Translations under genes and position numbers: made by a program
Notes under the pieces: generated by a model
What the model was told of the DNA's origin: nothing
The model's database searches: none
What the model saw: the letters and a program-made list of their open reading frames with translations, nothing else
Assembly: GCA_009838195.1 (NCBI GenBank)
Contig: VXSC01000018.1
Coordinates: 124,001 to 188,000, forward strand
Reading direction: 5' to 3'
Length of the DNA stretch: 64,000 nt
Source of the DNA: Rhodothermaceae bacterium
Lineage (GTDB): Bacteria > Bacteroidota > Rhodothermia > Rhodothermales > Bin80
Part shown: positions 43,727-51,006 of the stretch, piece after piece
How positions within the stretch are numbered: position 1 is the first letter of the stretch
Layout: each line of letters opens with the position of its first letter

Positions 43727-44923
43727 TCATGATGGCTGGATTTTGGGCCGTAGCTCGACCAAGTAGCGAGGAACGAAAGCCTGTTGTGTGATAGTTGCCC
43801 CATGGATTTGGTCAATCTCGTACCTGCAATGCTCTCCGTTAGTAACGCTGATGGCATGAAGCACAAGGTCGCCATCTTCTGTACGACGCAATGAATATGG
43901 CTCAATGCGATGGATTGATTGTTTGTACTGGAGGTCAACATATAGGTAGTTCACCGCTGCAAAACGGATAGATTCCAAGTATGATTGTGTGGTGCGCTTG
44001 ACAAGTAAGCTCATGGTAGGTTCTCTGACCACCACTTCACCCGCTGTCATCTTTTCTATGGCAGATAATGAAGGTGGGGCACCGCTTTCAAGCCAGTCAA
44101 AAAATTCAGGCAATGCATTGAAATAAGACTCAATTGGAGGAAGTTCTTGAACTTGATGTCTCAGCATTGGAACCCAAGTACGTTCAAGCTCCTTCCTTTT
44201 TGATTGCACATCAACAAGCGTTGGGATCGGATTTCCACGGTGAGCACATTTTTTCCGGATTGAATCATTTAGAACAGATAGATTAGGATGTTCCTCATTG
44301 CTGCGAAATATATTGATTGCATCATACAGATCCTGTGCTTTAGCGTGTTGTGCCAAAGCGCAAATGTTTTCTGCATAGGCCTCCTCTGGAGGGTAGCACC
44401 TTATGAGAGGTTCCCCTTGTGGATTATCGCTATAGCAGTGATGGATAATGCGTACAACTGGCGGCAGTACAATAACATCGTCAAACGTTAGGTCGAGCTT
44501 GAGGATTGGGAGTGAGAAATACCCCTTTAATGAGCCAATGGGGCCACGATAACCAATCTTACCCTGGCAAGATTCGGAACCGAGAGCATTTGTGTAAATC
44601 TCAAAGTTAAGTAGTTCTTTCGGAATTTCAAGACCAGCTTGCTCAAAAACCCATTCACTGATTTCGCTGAATGTTTCAATGAGAAAGTCACGGCTGAGGT
44701 GGGACGGTTCTACAATCGTGAAATCAAGGTCTTCGGAAAATCGATAAGTTTCGTAATGACACTTATGGAAGCTGGTCCCTCCCTTGAAGATCCAGCTATT
44801 CTTCAGTGAGGAATGATGATAGATACCGGTTAAAACCCATCCAAGCACATAGTCTTTCTCAATAACATAAGGTTGCAGTCTGCATAAACGTGCGACATTC
44901 ATAACCTCTTTCTTAATAACCAT
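43727..44923 (-). CDS. AbiEii/AbiGii nucleotidyltransferase toxin
   Basis: 398 residues. The nucleotidyltransferase core is FKGGTSFHKCHYETYRFSED followed by LDFTI, that is G-G-T-S then D-x-D-F, the signature of AbiEii-type (DUF1814) toxins of type IV toxin-antitoxin systems. VIEKDYVLGWVLTGIY is the conserved lead-in. Such toxins transfer nucleotides to tRNA or other targets and cause reversible growth arrest on phage infection. It overlaps the antitoxin gene by 11 bases (stop inside start), as in other AbiE operons, and is therefore co-regulated with it. Longer C-terminal part (about 270-398) is less conserved. Confidence 0.92.
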   Translation of the reverse strand: MVIKKEVMNVARLCRLQPYVIEKDYVLGWVLTGIYHHSSLKNSWIFKGGTSFHKCHYETYRFSEDLDFTIVEPSHLSRDFLIETFSEISEWVFEQAGLEIPKELLNFEIYTNALGSESCQGKIGYRGPIGSLKGYFSLPILKLDLTFDDVIVLPPVVRIIHHCYSDNPQGEPLIRCYPPEEAYAENICALAQHAKAQDLYDAINIFRSNEEHPNLSVLNDSIRKKCAHRGNPIPTLVDVQSKRKELERTWVPMLRHQVQELPPIESYFNALPEFFDWLESGAPPSLSAIEKMTAGEVVVREPTMSLLVKRTTQSYLESIRFAAVNYLYVDLQYKQSIHRIEPYSLRRTEDGDLVLHAISVTNGEHCRYEIDQIHGATITQQAFVPRYLVELRPKIQPS

Positions 44924-45725
44924 CTCTTTCGTATTGGAAATCCCTTTCAGGAACCCAAAGGCGCCATTTCGTCACCAGTCGGGGGCATGGAAAGCCGGGA
45001 GCAATTTTGGCATTACCTTTAGTCATTCTCTTCTTGCAAGCATCAACGAGATATGTACAGTCTGACATGCGTTCTGCCAGAAAGCCTAGGCGTTTGAAGA
45101 CGGCTCCATTGCCGAGACGTTCTGCGTAGGAAATCAGTTTTTTATCCTGTCGGCGGTTATGACGTAAGTATTCTCCAAAGCAGGCAATCACATGATCTAT
45201 CCCACCACAGAACAAGGGGTCATCCAAAAGGTCCAAAATAGTTCGGGGAAGATCTGAGATAGCGATCTTTATATTTTCGTACCATACACACTCAAGGCCA
45301 AAAATTTTATTGGGATGAATATGCTTTACAGTGTATCTAAGGCCTAAGTGACGTTGATATCTGGATCTCACGGGCTTTCCAGTGAATACGACCGTGTCGA
45401 TGAAGATCTGTTCTGTAAGATCCCAATATTCAGTCATGGTTCGACCACCGAGATATGCCGGATCAAATAACGCTGGTACGACCATCCAAGAGTGATTCAG
45501 TACCTGTCCCAGATCCATACAGCCGAGTTCTGCTACTGCATAGATTCCTGGGCCAACCCGTCGCAGATAACCCTGACTGCCCCACCGGGAAAGTAATTTC
45601 GAAGCGGTGGAACGGTTGACATTGAGGGATCGCCCGACATCGTCAATGCGAACAATATCTCCAGCGGTTCTCAATACAGTGGCCAGTCTAATTCGGCCTT
45701 TGGGTAGACTAATCTCCTTGATCAT
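44913..45725 (-). CDS. AbiEi antitoxin / transcriptional repressor
   Basis: 270 residues. N-terminal winged helix-turn-helix (about 8-65; VRIDDVGRSLNVNRSTASKL LSRW..., GYLRRVGPGIYAV) followed by the AbiEi C-terminal antitoxin domain (about 70-270; QVLNHSWMVVPALFDPAYLG, RTILDLLDDPLFCGGIDHVI). AbiEi both neutralises AbiEii and represses the operon by binding inverted repeats upstream. A 6-bp-arm inverted repeat lies 6 bases upstream of its start (45732-45751) and the promoter segment is duplicated further upstream. Confidence 0.9.
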   Translation of the reverse strand: MIKEISLPKGRIRLATVLRTAGDIVRIDDVGRSLNVNRSTASKLLSRWGSQGYLRRVGPGIYAVAELGCMDLGQVLNHSWMVVPALFDPAYLGGRTMTEYWDLTEQIFIDTVVFTGKPVRSRYQRHLGLRYTVKHIHPNKIFGLECVWYENIKIAISDLPRTILDLLDDPLFCGGIDHVIACFGEYLRHNRRQDKKLISYAERLGNGAVFKRLGFLAERMSDCTYLVDACKKRMTKGNAKIAPGFPCPRLVTKWRLWVPERDFQYERDGY

Positions 45726-45731
45726 GTCACG

Positions 45732-45751
45732 TGCAGTATATCATAACTGCA
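45732..45751 (-). promoter_or_regulatory. Inverted repeat, likely AbiEi operator
   Basis: Arms TGCAGT (45732-45737) and ACTGCA (45746-45751) separated by eight A/T-rich bases, 6 bases upstream of the AbiEi start. On the minus strand the segment carries TATGATAT, usable as a promoter -10. AbiEi proteins autoregulate through inverted repeats at this place, so an operator is the natural reading. The same segment belongs to the 61-bp repeat. Confidence 0.55.
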
Positions 45752-45794
45752 AAAATTCACAAAAACCGGGTATTTTTACATACTCAATGTACTA
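45734..45794 (-). repeat. 61-bp direct repeat, promoter-proximal copy (AbiE)
   Basis: Aligns without gaps to 45968-46028, with 44 of 61 positions identical by my count. Shared parts include TTGTGAATT, TTTGCA/TTGCA and the final TATACTG. It ends 8 bases before the AbiEi start, covering the expected promoter and operator. Confidence 0.6.
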
Positions 45795-46035
45795 TTCAGA
45801 TGTATTTCTGATCCCCAAGGTACTATAGTCAAGGAAAAAACTTCCAGAACAAGGGCACTGGTGGTCATATGACTCCGTGTCATCAACTCTAATTGTTGTT
45901 GGACCAAATGCGGGAATCCAGTCTTCTCCAGATTTTGGGGATGGTTTGTTGTCAGGCAGAGCACAATCAGTATACTTCAAGTGCAATAATTCACAATAAA
46001 TGAGAAATTATGCATACGTAATATACTAACGGAAT
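45752..46035. other. Region upstream of AbiEi, with doubled promoter segment
   Basis: Between AbiEi and the phosphatase gene. Both copies of the 61-bp repeat lie in or at its ends, framing about 170 bases. On the minus strand that segment holds a 62-63-codon frame (either 45964 or 45986 start) with text such as NHPQNLEKTGFPHLVQQQLE or KSGEDWIPAFGPTTIRVDDT. Neither matches a family I know. It could be a small gene with its own copy of the promoter, or debris. Confidence 0.35.
45968..46028 (-). repeat. 61-bp direct repeat, distal copy
   Basis: Second copy of the AbiEi promoter segment, 234 bases further upstream. It lies 8 bases before the 3' end of the phosphatase gene and just upstream (minus strand) of a short unassigned frame, whose possible GTG start at 45964 sits 4 bases after the repeat. 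Confidence 0.6.
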
Positions 46036-46986
46036 CTATTCTTGAAGAGACTGACCTAGGTTTAGAGTCTTCAGGGCTTCGATTATTTCTCCATGGATTT
46101 TACCATTAGTCCCGATGATTCCGCAGTTGTGTTCGAGACCCTTTCCGCAGGAAAAATCCAATTCTTTACCCGTACAATCTGTTACTTTCCCCCCTGCTTC
46201 CGTCAGCAAAAGGGCGCCCGCTGCGTGATCCCAAATACGTTCTATATAGTCCCCGCGTGTAGGTAGGCGCATATAGATTTCTGCGTCGCCACTTGCGACG
46301 ACAGCATATTTTGCTTGGCTGTCCAATCGCTTCCGTTTTGCGGTGATCCCAAGGTGTCCAACAACCCTCTCCACATCTTGGTGTGCACTGTGGCCAGACT
46401 CTACACTTTCGCAAATTCGGGCATGCTCCAGATCCTCAGTTGTGCTCACACGGAGGGGAAATTCTCCCCGCCTTGCACCGAATCCCTTCGCAGCCAGAAA
46501 AATATTATGGTCCAGATTTGGGCACGCAAGCCCAGCGACTGCCACTTTCCCCTCAATAATCAGGGCCAGAGCTACGGCAAAATGCTCCTTCCGCAAGAAC
46601 CCTTTCGTACCATCTATGGGATCCAGAGTCCAGAATCGGTCAGAATACGTCTCCGTATTACCATAGTCAATCCATTTCAGAGCACTCTTCATTGAAGTGC
46701 CAGGGCGAATCACTTCGAGATGCTTTCCTAAGGTTTCTCGAAGCTCTGACTGTACATCTGACCTCAAAAGCGTACTGTCCTCTTCTGCAATGATCGGATC
46801 ATCCGGAAACACTTCACGGAGAGTCCGGCATACCAACGCCTGGCTTCCAAAGTCTGCGATTGTCACGGGACTCCGATCCCCTTTTGTAATGGCAACCCGC
46901 TCCTGAACAGATCGGCACAATAGTGCTGCCTCGGAAAGTGCGGCGTGCACGGTCTGAAGCTCTATTGAATACGAATCATTCAGCAT
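46036..46986 (-). CDS. 3'(2'),5'-bisphosphate nucleotidase (CysQ/HAL2-like)
   Basis: Inositol-monophosphatase-superfamily enzyme of 316 residues; probably converts PAP (from sulfate activation) to AMP, or a related sugar phosphate. Metal-binding motifs: SPVTIADFGSQALV, IIAEEDS and the signature WTLDPIDGTKGFLRKEHFAV, where DPIDGTKGF is characteristic of HAL2/MET22-type phosphatases. IWDHAAGALLLTEAGGKVTD carries the last Asp. Length fits eukaryote-like HAL2 (about 320-350) more than E. coli CysQ (about 246). Its start overlaps the stop of the HsdR-N gene by 11 bases. Confidence 0.9.
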   Translation of the reverse strand: MLNDSYSIELQTVHAALSEAALLCRSVQERVAITKGDRSPVTIADFGSQALVCRTLREVFPDDPIIAEEDSTLLRSDVQSELRETLGKHLEVIRPGTSMKSALKWIDYGNTETYSDRFWTLDPIDGTKGFLRKEHFAVALALIIEGKVAVAGLACPNLDHNIFLAAKGFGARRGEFPLRVSTTEDLEHARICESVESGHSAHQDVERVVGHLGITAKRKRLDSQAKYAVVASGDAEIYMRLPTRGDYIERIWDHAAGALLLTEAGGKVTDCTGKELDFSCGKGLEHNCGIIGTNGKIHGEIIEALKTLNLGQSLQE

Positions 46987-47449
46987 GATTGATTGGCAGA
47001 ATCATAGTTCTATAAGATGGAATTTTGTCTAAGAAATGATAGGAGCGATGGACATGATCAACCATGCAGCAATAATGCTGCATGCCATTGGTAATCACCA
47101 GATAGGGGACCTTCAGTGTGGCGTTGTAATGCCCAATCTGATTAAACGTATCTTGGCTGAGTTGAACGGACGGCCTTTTACATTCAACAACCATTACCGG
47201 CTCAATTCGTCGATCATAGATGACGATATCTGCCCGGTAGTGACGATCCTGTATCGGGATCGCTACCTCAATGCCTACCAATCCGGGTGGAACATCCAAA
47301 TTCCTGATGAGATACTGGACAAAGTGTTGGCGTACCCATTCCTCGGGAGTCAACGGCACAAAGCGTTTCCGAACCGGGTCCAAAATTACTCTGCGCCCGG
47401 CCTGATTACGTACCTCATAGTTATAAGGTGGCAGGTTTAGTTGCTCCAT
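46976..47449 (-). CDS. HsdR N-terminal-domain protein (PD-(D/E)xK fold)
   Basis: 157 residues from the ATG at 47449 (MEQLNLPPYNYEVRNQAGRR). An open frame continues further upstream but runs through the tRNA gene on the other strand, so that extension is not real. PF13588-like type I restriction R-protein N-terminal domain: LTPEEWVRQHFVQYLIRNL, HYRADIVIYDRR with the active Asp, and VMVVECKRPSVQLSQDTF with Glu-x-Lys. Stand-alone proteins of this type are widespread in Bacteroidota with unclear role; it lacks the helicase of true HsdR. Overlaps the phosphatase gene by 11 bases, so it is co-transcribed with it. Confidence 0.85.
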   Translation of the reverse strand: MEQLNLPPYNYEVRNQAGRRVILDPVRKRFVPLTPEEWVRQHFVQYLIRNLDVPPGLVGIEVAIPIQDRHYRADIVIYDRRIEPVMVVECKRPSVQLSQDTFNQIGHYNATLKVPYLVITNGMQHYCCMVDHVHRSYHFLDKIPSYRTMILPINHAE

Positions 47450-47504
47450 GAAAAGGGAGTAATGGTGGATCCCATAGTCTCTATACGCGTTAGCCGATTC
47501 ACCT

Positions 47505-47578
<74 letters not shown>

Positions 47579-47876
47579 CAGTTGCCTTTCTCCGTATGCT
47601 CATCATTGCGTGCGCCCTTCGTCAGTGGTTCGTGAGATTTGATCCCCGCTGTTAATAGAATCGGGTTTACTAAACATCTCCTTGCGAACCGTTGGTTCAA
47701 CGTAACCAAGACAAGATTAGACTACGTCACAGATCGATAGATTCGCTCAGTCAGGCGAAAAGATCCATCTGATTAGGATACATGCTGACGTGGATATATG
47801 CTCTGCGGAATCTTTTTCTACCACTGGCAAGTAAATTTCATTGCAAATCAGTTTGGAAACCAGACCGATCCCGGCC

Positions 47877-48518
47877 ATGAGACTCATTGTTGGTTTTACT
47901 GGAATTCTGGCAATAGTTGGGCTTAGCTCCTGCTCCGTTACTTCAATATTTTCTGAGAATAAGGCCGAGTGCTCTACTGAGCATTTGCATTGCAGTGGTA
48001 ATCACTCATGCTCTTCCACTCCAGATTCGTGCACTGCCTGTTCCATGGTAGACGGTGAACTAGAGTGCGACACGGTGACACACTCGAGGATCCCAAAGAT
48101 GTGTGCATCTAGCTCTGGTTTCCAATGTGTTGGCGACATTACATGTTCGGCATCCCCGAATTCGTGTACTGCCTGTTCCATGGTAGACGGCCAACGAAAG
48201 TGCACTACGACGACGCTCTGGAAGGACTCAGAAGCGTGCTCATCCAGTTCTGGTCTTCAGTGTGTTGGCGACATTGAATGTTCGAAAACCCCTGATTCGT
48301 GTACTGCCTGTTCCGCGGTAGACGGCCAACTAAAGTGCACCACGATAACGTTCTCAAGGGACCCAAAGACATGCACATCCAACTCTGGTCTCCAGTGTAC
48401 AGGCGACATTGAATGTTCAGCGACCTCTAACTGGTGTACCGCCTGTTCGTGGGTAGACGGCAGGAAAGAATGTCATGCTACTACTTCTAATTCAAGGATC
48501 GTAAAAGTGCAAAGCTGA
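47877..48518 (+). CDS. Lipoprotein of four 6-cysteine tandem repeats
   Basis: 213 residues from the ATG at 47877; an upstream TTG in frame (47841) is unlikely because it would bury the signal. Signal ends GLSSC (lipobox, Cys19). The mature part is four repeats of 44-45 residues (31-74, 75-119, 120-164, 165-209), each with six Cys at C-x6/7-C-x5-C-x6-C-x2-C-x8-C. Conserved core: GLQCVGDIEC, SCTACSMVDGQ, KCTT. 24 Cys plus the lipid Cys suggest twelve internal disulfides, so an extracytoplasmic binding or structural protein. I recognise no family; the ordered Cys pattern recalls small EGF-like modules but not a known one. Confidence 0.7.
   Translation: MRLIVGFTGILAIVGLSSCSVTSIFSENKAECSTEHLHCSGNHSCSSTPDSCTACSMVDGELECDTVTHSRIPKMCASSSGFQCVGDITCSASPNSCTACSMVDGQRKCTTTTLWKDSEACSSSSGLQCVGDIECSKTPDSCTACSAVDGQLKCTTITFSRDPKTCTSNSGLQCTGDIECSATSNWCTACSWVDGRKECHATTSNSRIVKVQS
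47967..48503 (+). repeat. Four tandem 132-135-bp coding repeats
   Basis: DNA repeats encoding the 6-Cys modules; unit length 132, 135, 135 and 135 bases. Shared text such as TGTACTGCCTGTTCC and CAGTGTGTTGGCGACATT recurs at fixed spacing. Units 2 and 3 are closest. Such tandem repeats can change in number by recombination. Confidence 0.75.
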
Positions 48519-48801
48519 CCTCACATGCACTGGATTGAATCAGTGTTGTGCGGGTAGCTGTGCTTTCATCAACTCTATGTCCGAGCCCAGGAAGAGTGTG
48601 TGTTCCTGGTTATAATTCCCTATTCCGACGCACTCGGTCAGTGGTTCTTTATCAAGCCCAATTGGTTTGTTGAATCTGTGTTTGGTAGTATTGGATTCGA
48701 TATTTGTGACTAATTTCACTTTCGTTGAATCTCAATTGGGTTACCCCTGGCGGCATGAAGCATACTGACGAATATCGTTTTCAGGGGCTGGTTTTCTGTA
48801 T

Positions 48802-50205
48802 ATGAATCGTCACCGCATTGCCTTTCTAATTGTGGTATTGACCACGATCGGCTGCCAACCTGCCTCCGATACCCCCAACGTAATCTTGATCATCACGGAC
48901 GATCAGGGATGGGTAGATCTTGGCAGCTATGGGTCAGATGTTCTGTCAACTCCGCACCTTGACGCATTGGCTGCCAATGGTCTTCGTTTTACGGATTTCT
49001 ATACGGCTGCCGCTTCCTGCTCTCCATCCAGAGCCGCCTTTCTCACGGGGATGTATCCGCAACGGATCGGTATTCCCGGAGTCTTGATGCCACAGTCCAG
49101 ACGCGGTCTGCATCCAGACGAACGAACTCTGGCAGAAATGCTCAAAGATTTGGGCTACGCCACTGCGATCTACGGTAAATGGCACTTGGGCCATGACTCT
49201 CTACACCTACCTCTACAACACGGTTTCGATGAGTACTTTGGAATCCCGTACTCCAACGACATGACGCCGGATGCAATAAAGAATCCCAATCCACCTGCCA
49301 GACAGCACCCGCCGATCCCACTCGTTGAAGACTACAAGACCATTGAGCTGGAACCGGACCAATCTCAACTGACCCGGCGCTATACCGAGCGTGCAATGGA
49401 CTTCATAGATGCCAATTATGATACCTCTTTCTTTCTGTATCTCCCTCACACGTTCCCGCATGTTCCGCTTTTTGTTTCAGACGCCTTCGAGGGGCAATCC
49501 GGCGCCGGGCTTTATGCAGATGTGATTATGGAAATCGACTGGTCAGTAGGTCAGATCATGGAGGCGCTCAAGCGGCATGACCTGATTGAAAATACGCTCA
49601 TCATCTTTTCGTCAGACAATGGCCCGTGGCTCATCAAGGGAGACCACAGCGGACATGTTGGCCCACTGCGCGAGGGAAAAGGGACCACGTTTGAAGGAGG
49701 ACACCGGGTGCCCCTGCTGGTGTCCTGGCCCGGTGTAATCGCGCCAGGTGTCACTGATGCCATGGTTTCGGCAATAGATGTGATGCCAACTATCGCAGCA
49801 TTTACCGGGGCACCACCCGGACCATTTCCATTTGATGGGCAATCATTGGTCAGCGTTATCCATGGGGGTGCGTCTCCACATGAGGCACTGTTCTTCTACC
49901 AGGGACACCAACTTCATGCAGTTCGATCCGGCCGGTGGAAATTGCATGTGCCGCATCACTACCGGAGCATCCATGGTGCAACGCTTTCAACACCGACCTT
50001 CCAGGGAGCCTATCGGCAGGATTCGATCGGGTTATCGTTGTTTGACCTGCAGTCAGATATTGGAGAAACGACCAACCTCGCTGATTCTCATCCAGGTGTC
50101 GTGGATAGACTCCTTGGGTATGTGAACACTATGCGAGAGGATCTGGGGGATAGACTTACAGATACCGTGGGGAGTGGCCGCCGTCCACCACTGGTCTTGG
50201 AATAG
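48802..50205 (+). CDS. Sulfatase lipoprotein with canonical CSPSR motif
   Basis: 467 residues, formylglycine-dependent sulfatase. Lipobox TIGC at about residue 18. N-terminal VILIITDDQGWVDLGSYGSD gives the metal Asp-Asp. The activation site is CSPSRAAFLTGMYPQRIG with the full C-S-P-S-R motif, so it should be matured by formylglycine-generating enzyme. AIYGKWHLGHD and LIIFSSDNGPWLIKGDHSGH supply further active-site residues. It probably desulfates an extracellular polysaccharide. Its 3' end and the first 35 bases beyond have a decayed duplicate at 55491-55670. Confidence 0.95.
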   Translation: MNRHRIAFLIVVLTTIGCQPASDTPNVILIITDDQGWVDLGSYGSDVLSTPHLDALAANGLRFTDFYTAAASCSPSRAAFLTGMYPQRIGIPGVLMPQSRRGLHPDERTLAEMLKDLGYATAIYGKWHLGHDSLHLPLQHGFDEYFGIPYSNDMTPDAIKNPNPPARQHPPIPLVEDYKTIELEPDQSQLTRRYTERAMDFIDANYDTSFFLYLPHTFPHVPLFVSDAFEGQSGAGLYADVIMEIDWSVGQIMEALKRHDLIENTLIIFSSDNGPWLIKGDHSGHVGPLREGKGTTFEGGHRVPLLVSWPGVIAPGVTDAMVSAIDVMPTIAAFTGAPPGPFPFDGQSLVSVIHGGASPHEALFFYQGHQLHAVRSGRWKLHVPHHYRSIHGATLSTPTFQGAYRQDSIGLSLFDLQSDIGETTNLADSHPGVVDRLLGYVNTMREDLGDRLTDTVGSGRRPPLVLE

Positions 50206-50618
50206 CAGCTGGAAGGTATTCGTCTGGAAGGTCCATCTTTATCTTCAACCTGAATATCTCCCAACCAATCAGATCTTGAATCAGATGCAGTATGTGACCG
50301 CATTTCTCCCAACTTACATTCTCTAAACTTGGGAAGTTCTGGTACAAAACAATCGTAAGCGGAATAAATTGCCAGCACAGGCAATCTTGCAACCCCAGGT
50401 AAAGCAGTTTCCCAGTGTTGTTCTGCAATTTTCACAATCTCTGCGATTCTTCGATTGGTTGGTCTTGCTAGCGTAAGATTCGCGTTTCTCGTTCTCCACT
50501 CTACAAGTTTTTTGAGGACATAACGAATCAATGATTTTGGGTCACTGCCACTGCACTGTATTTCTTGAATAAACCACAGAAAATCTGTCTTGAGTTCAGC
50601 GGGGCGTATGTTCCCCAG
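50206..50618 (-). pseudogene. Fragment of a type II restriction-endonuclease-like gene
   Basis: The middle of a long minus-strand frame (start at 50981) reads LIRYVLKKLVEWRTRNANLT, EIVKIAEQHWETALPGVARL and HTASDSRSDWLGDIQVEDKD. This resembles, from memory, the segment just before the catalytic core in SinI/AvaII/HgiBI-type restriction enzymes, where a GDI-x-V strand leads to E-x-K. The catalytic Glu-x-Lys should follow at once but the sequence instead runs into the antisense of the sulfatase, so the enzyme is truncated and dead. No methyltransferase gene is nearby. It is fused in frame to a PorV-like fragment. Confidence 0.45.
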
Positions 50619-50627
50619 ATAATCAAG

Positions 50628-50981
50628 TTTGATGTCATTCACACCGCTCCGAAAAAAACTCGCCCCCACGGTGGAAGTGCTGCTCACTGGGTAAGCGATC
50701 GCGGCAAAATCAAACGACACAATCCCAGCAAAGCGCTCCGCATGCATGTAGGCAACTTCGGGGAATTCGGTGTGGGCCAATCTGGACGGGTTCCAAAACA
50801 CACTATACACATTCTGGGTATGTGTAACGTTTGCTTCGCCCATGGCCAATGCCCGGGCATCTACTTCTCCTGTCAGGAAGTCTACCCCATACTTGGCAAT
50901 CCGCTGCGCTGACGCAGGGGGCAGATCATGGTGATAAATACCAGGAGATAAACTGTGTGTCGAAAATACATTCGGAATCAC
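50628..50981 (-). pseudogene. N-terminal fragment of a PorV/UPF0164-like outer-membrane protein
   Basis: About 118 residues from a GTG: AQRIAKYGVDFLTGEVDARA, LAMGEANVTHTQNVYSVFWN and SFDFAAIAYPVSSTSTVGAS match the conserved start of PorV/PorQ-like (UPF0164) beta-barrel proteins used by Bacteroidota type IX secretion and related roles. The expected signal peptide is missing or frameshifted (only PPASAQ remains of the cleavage site), and after SGVNDIKLDYLG the sequence switches to unrelated text. So it is truncated at both ends and fused to a second broken gene. Confidence 0.5.
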
Positions 50982-51006
50982 AAGGTCAACGGTTATACCC
51001 CCAAAC

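Noticed and set aside
47967-48503. CRISPR-like repeat array
   Set aside because: Units of 132-135 bases are coding, in frame and head to tail with no spacers. They encode the Cys modules.
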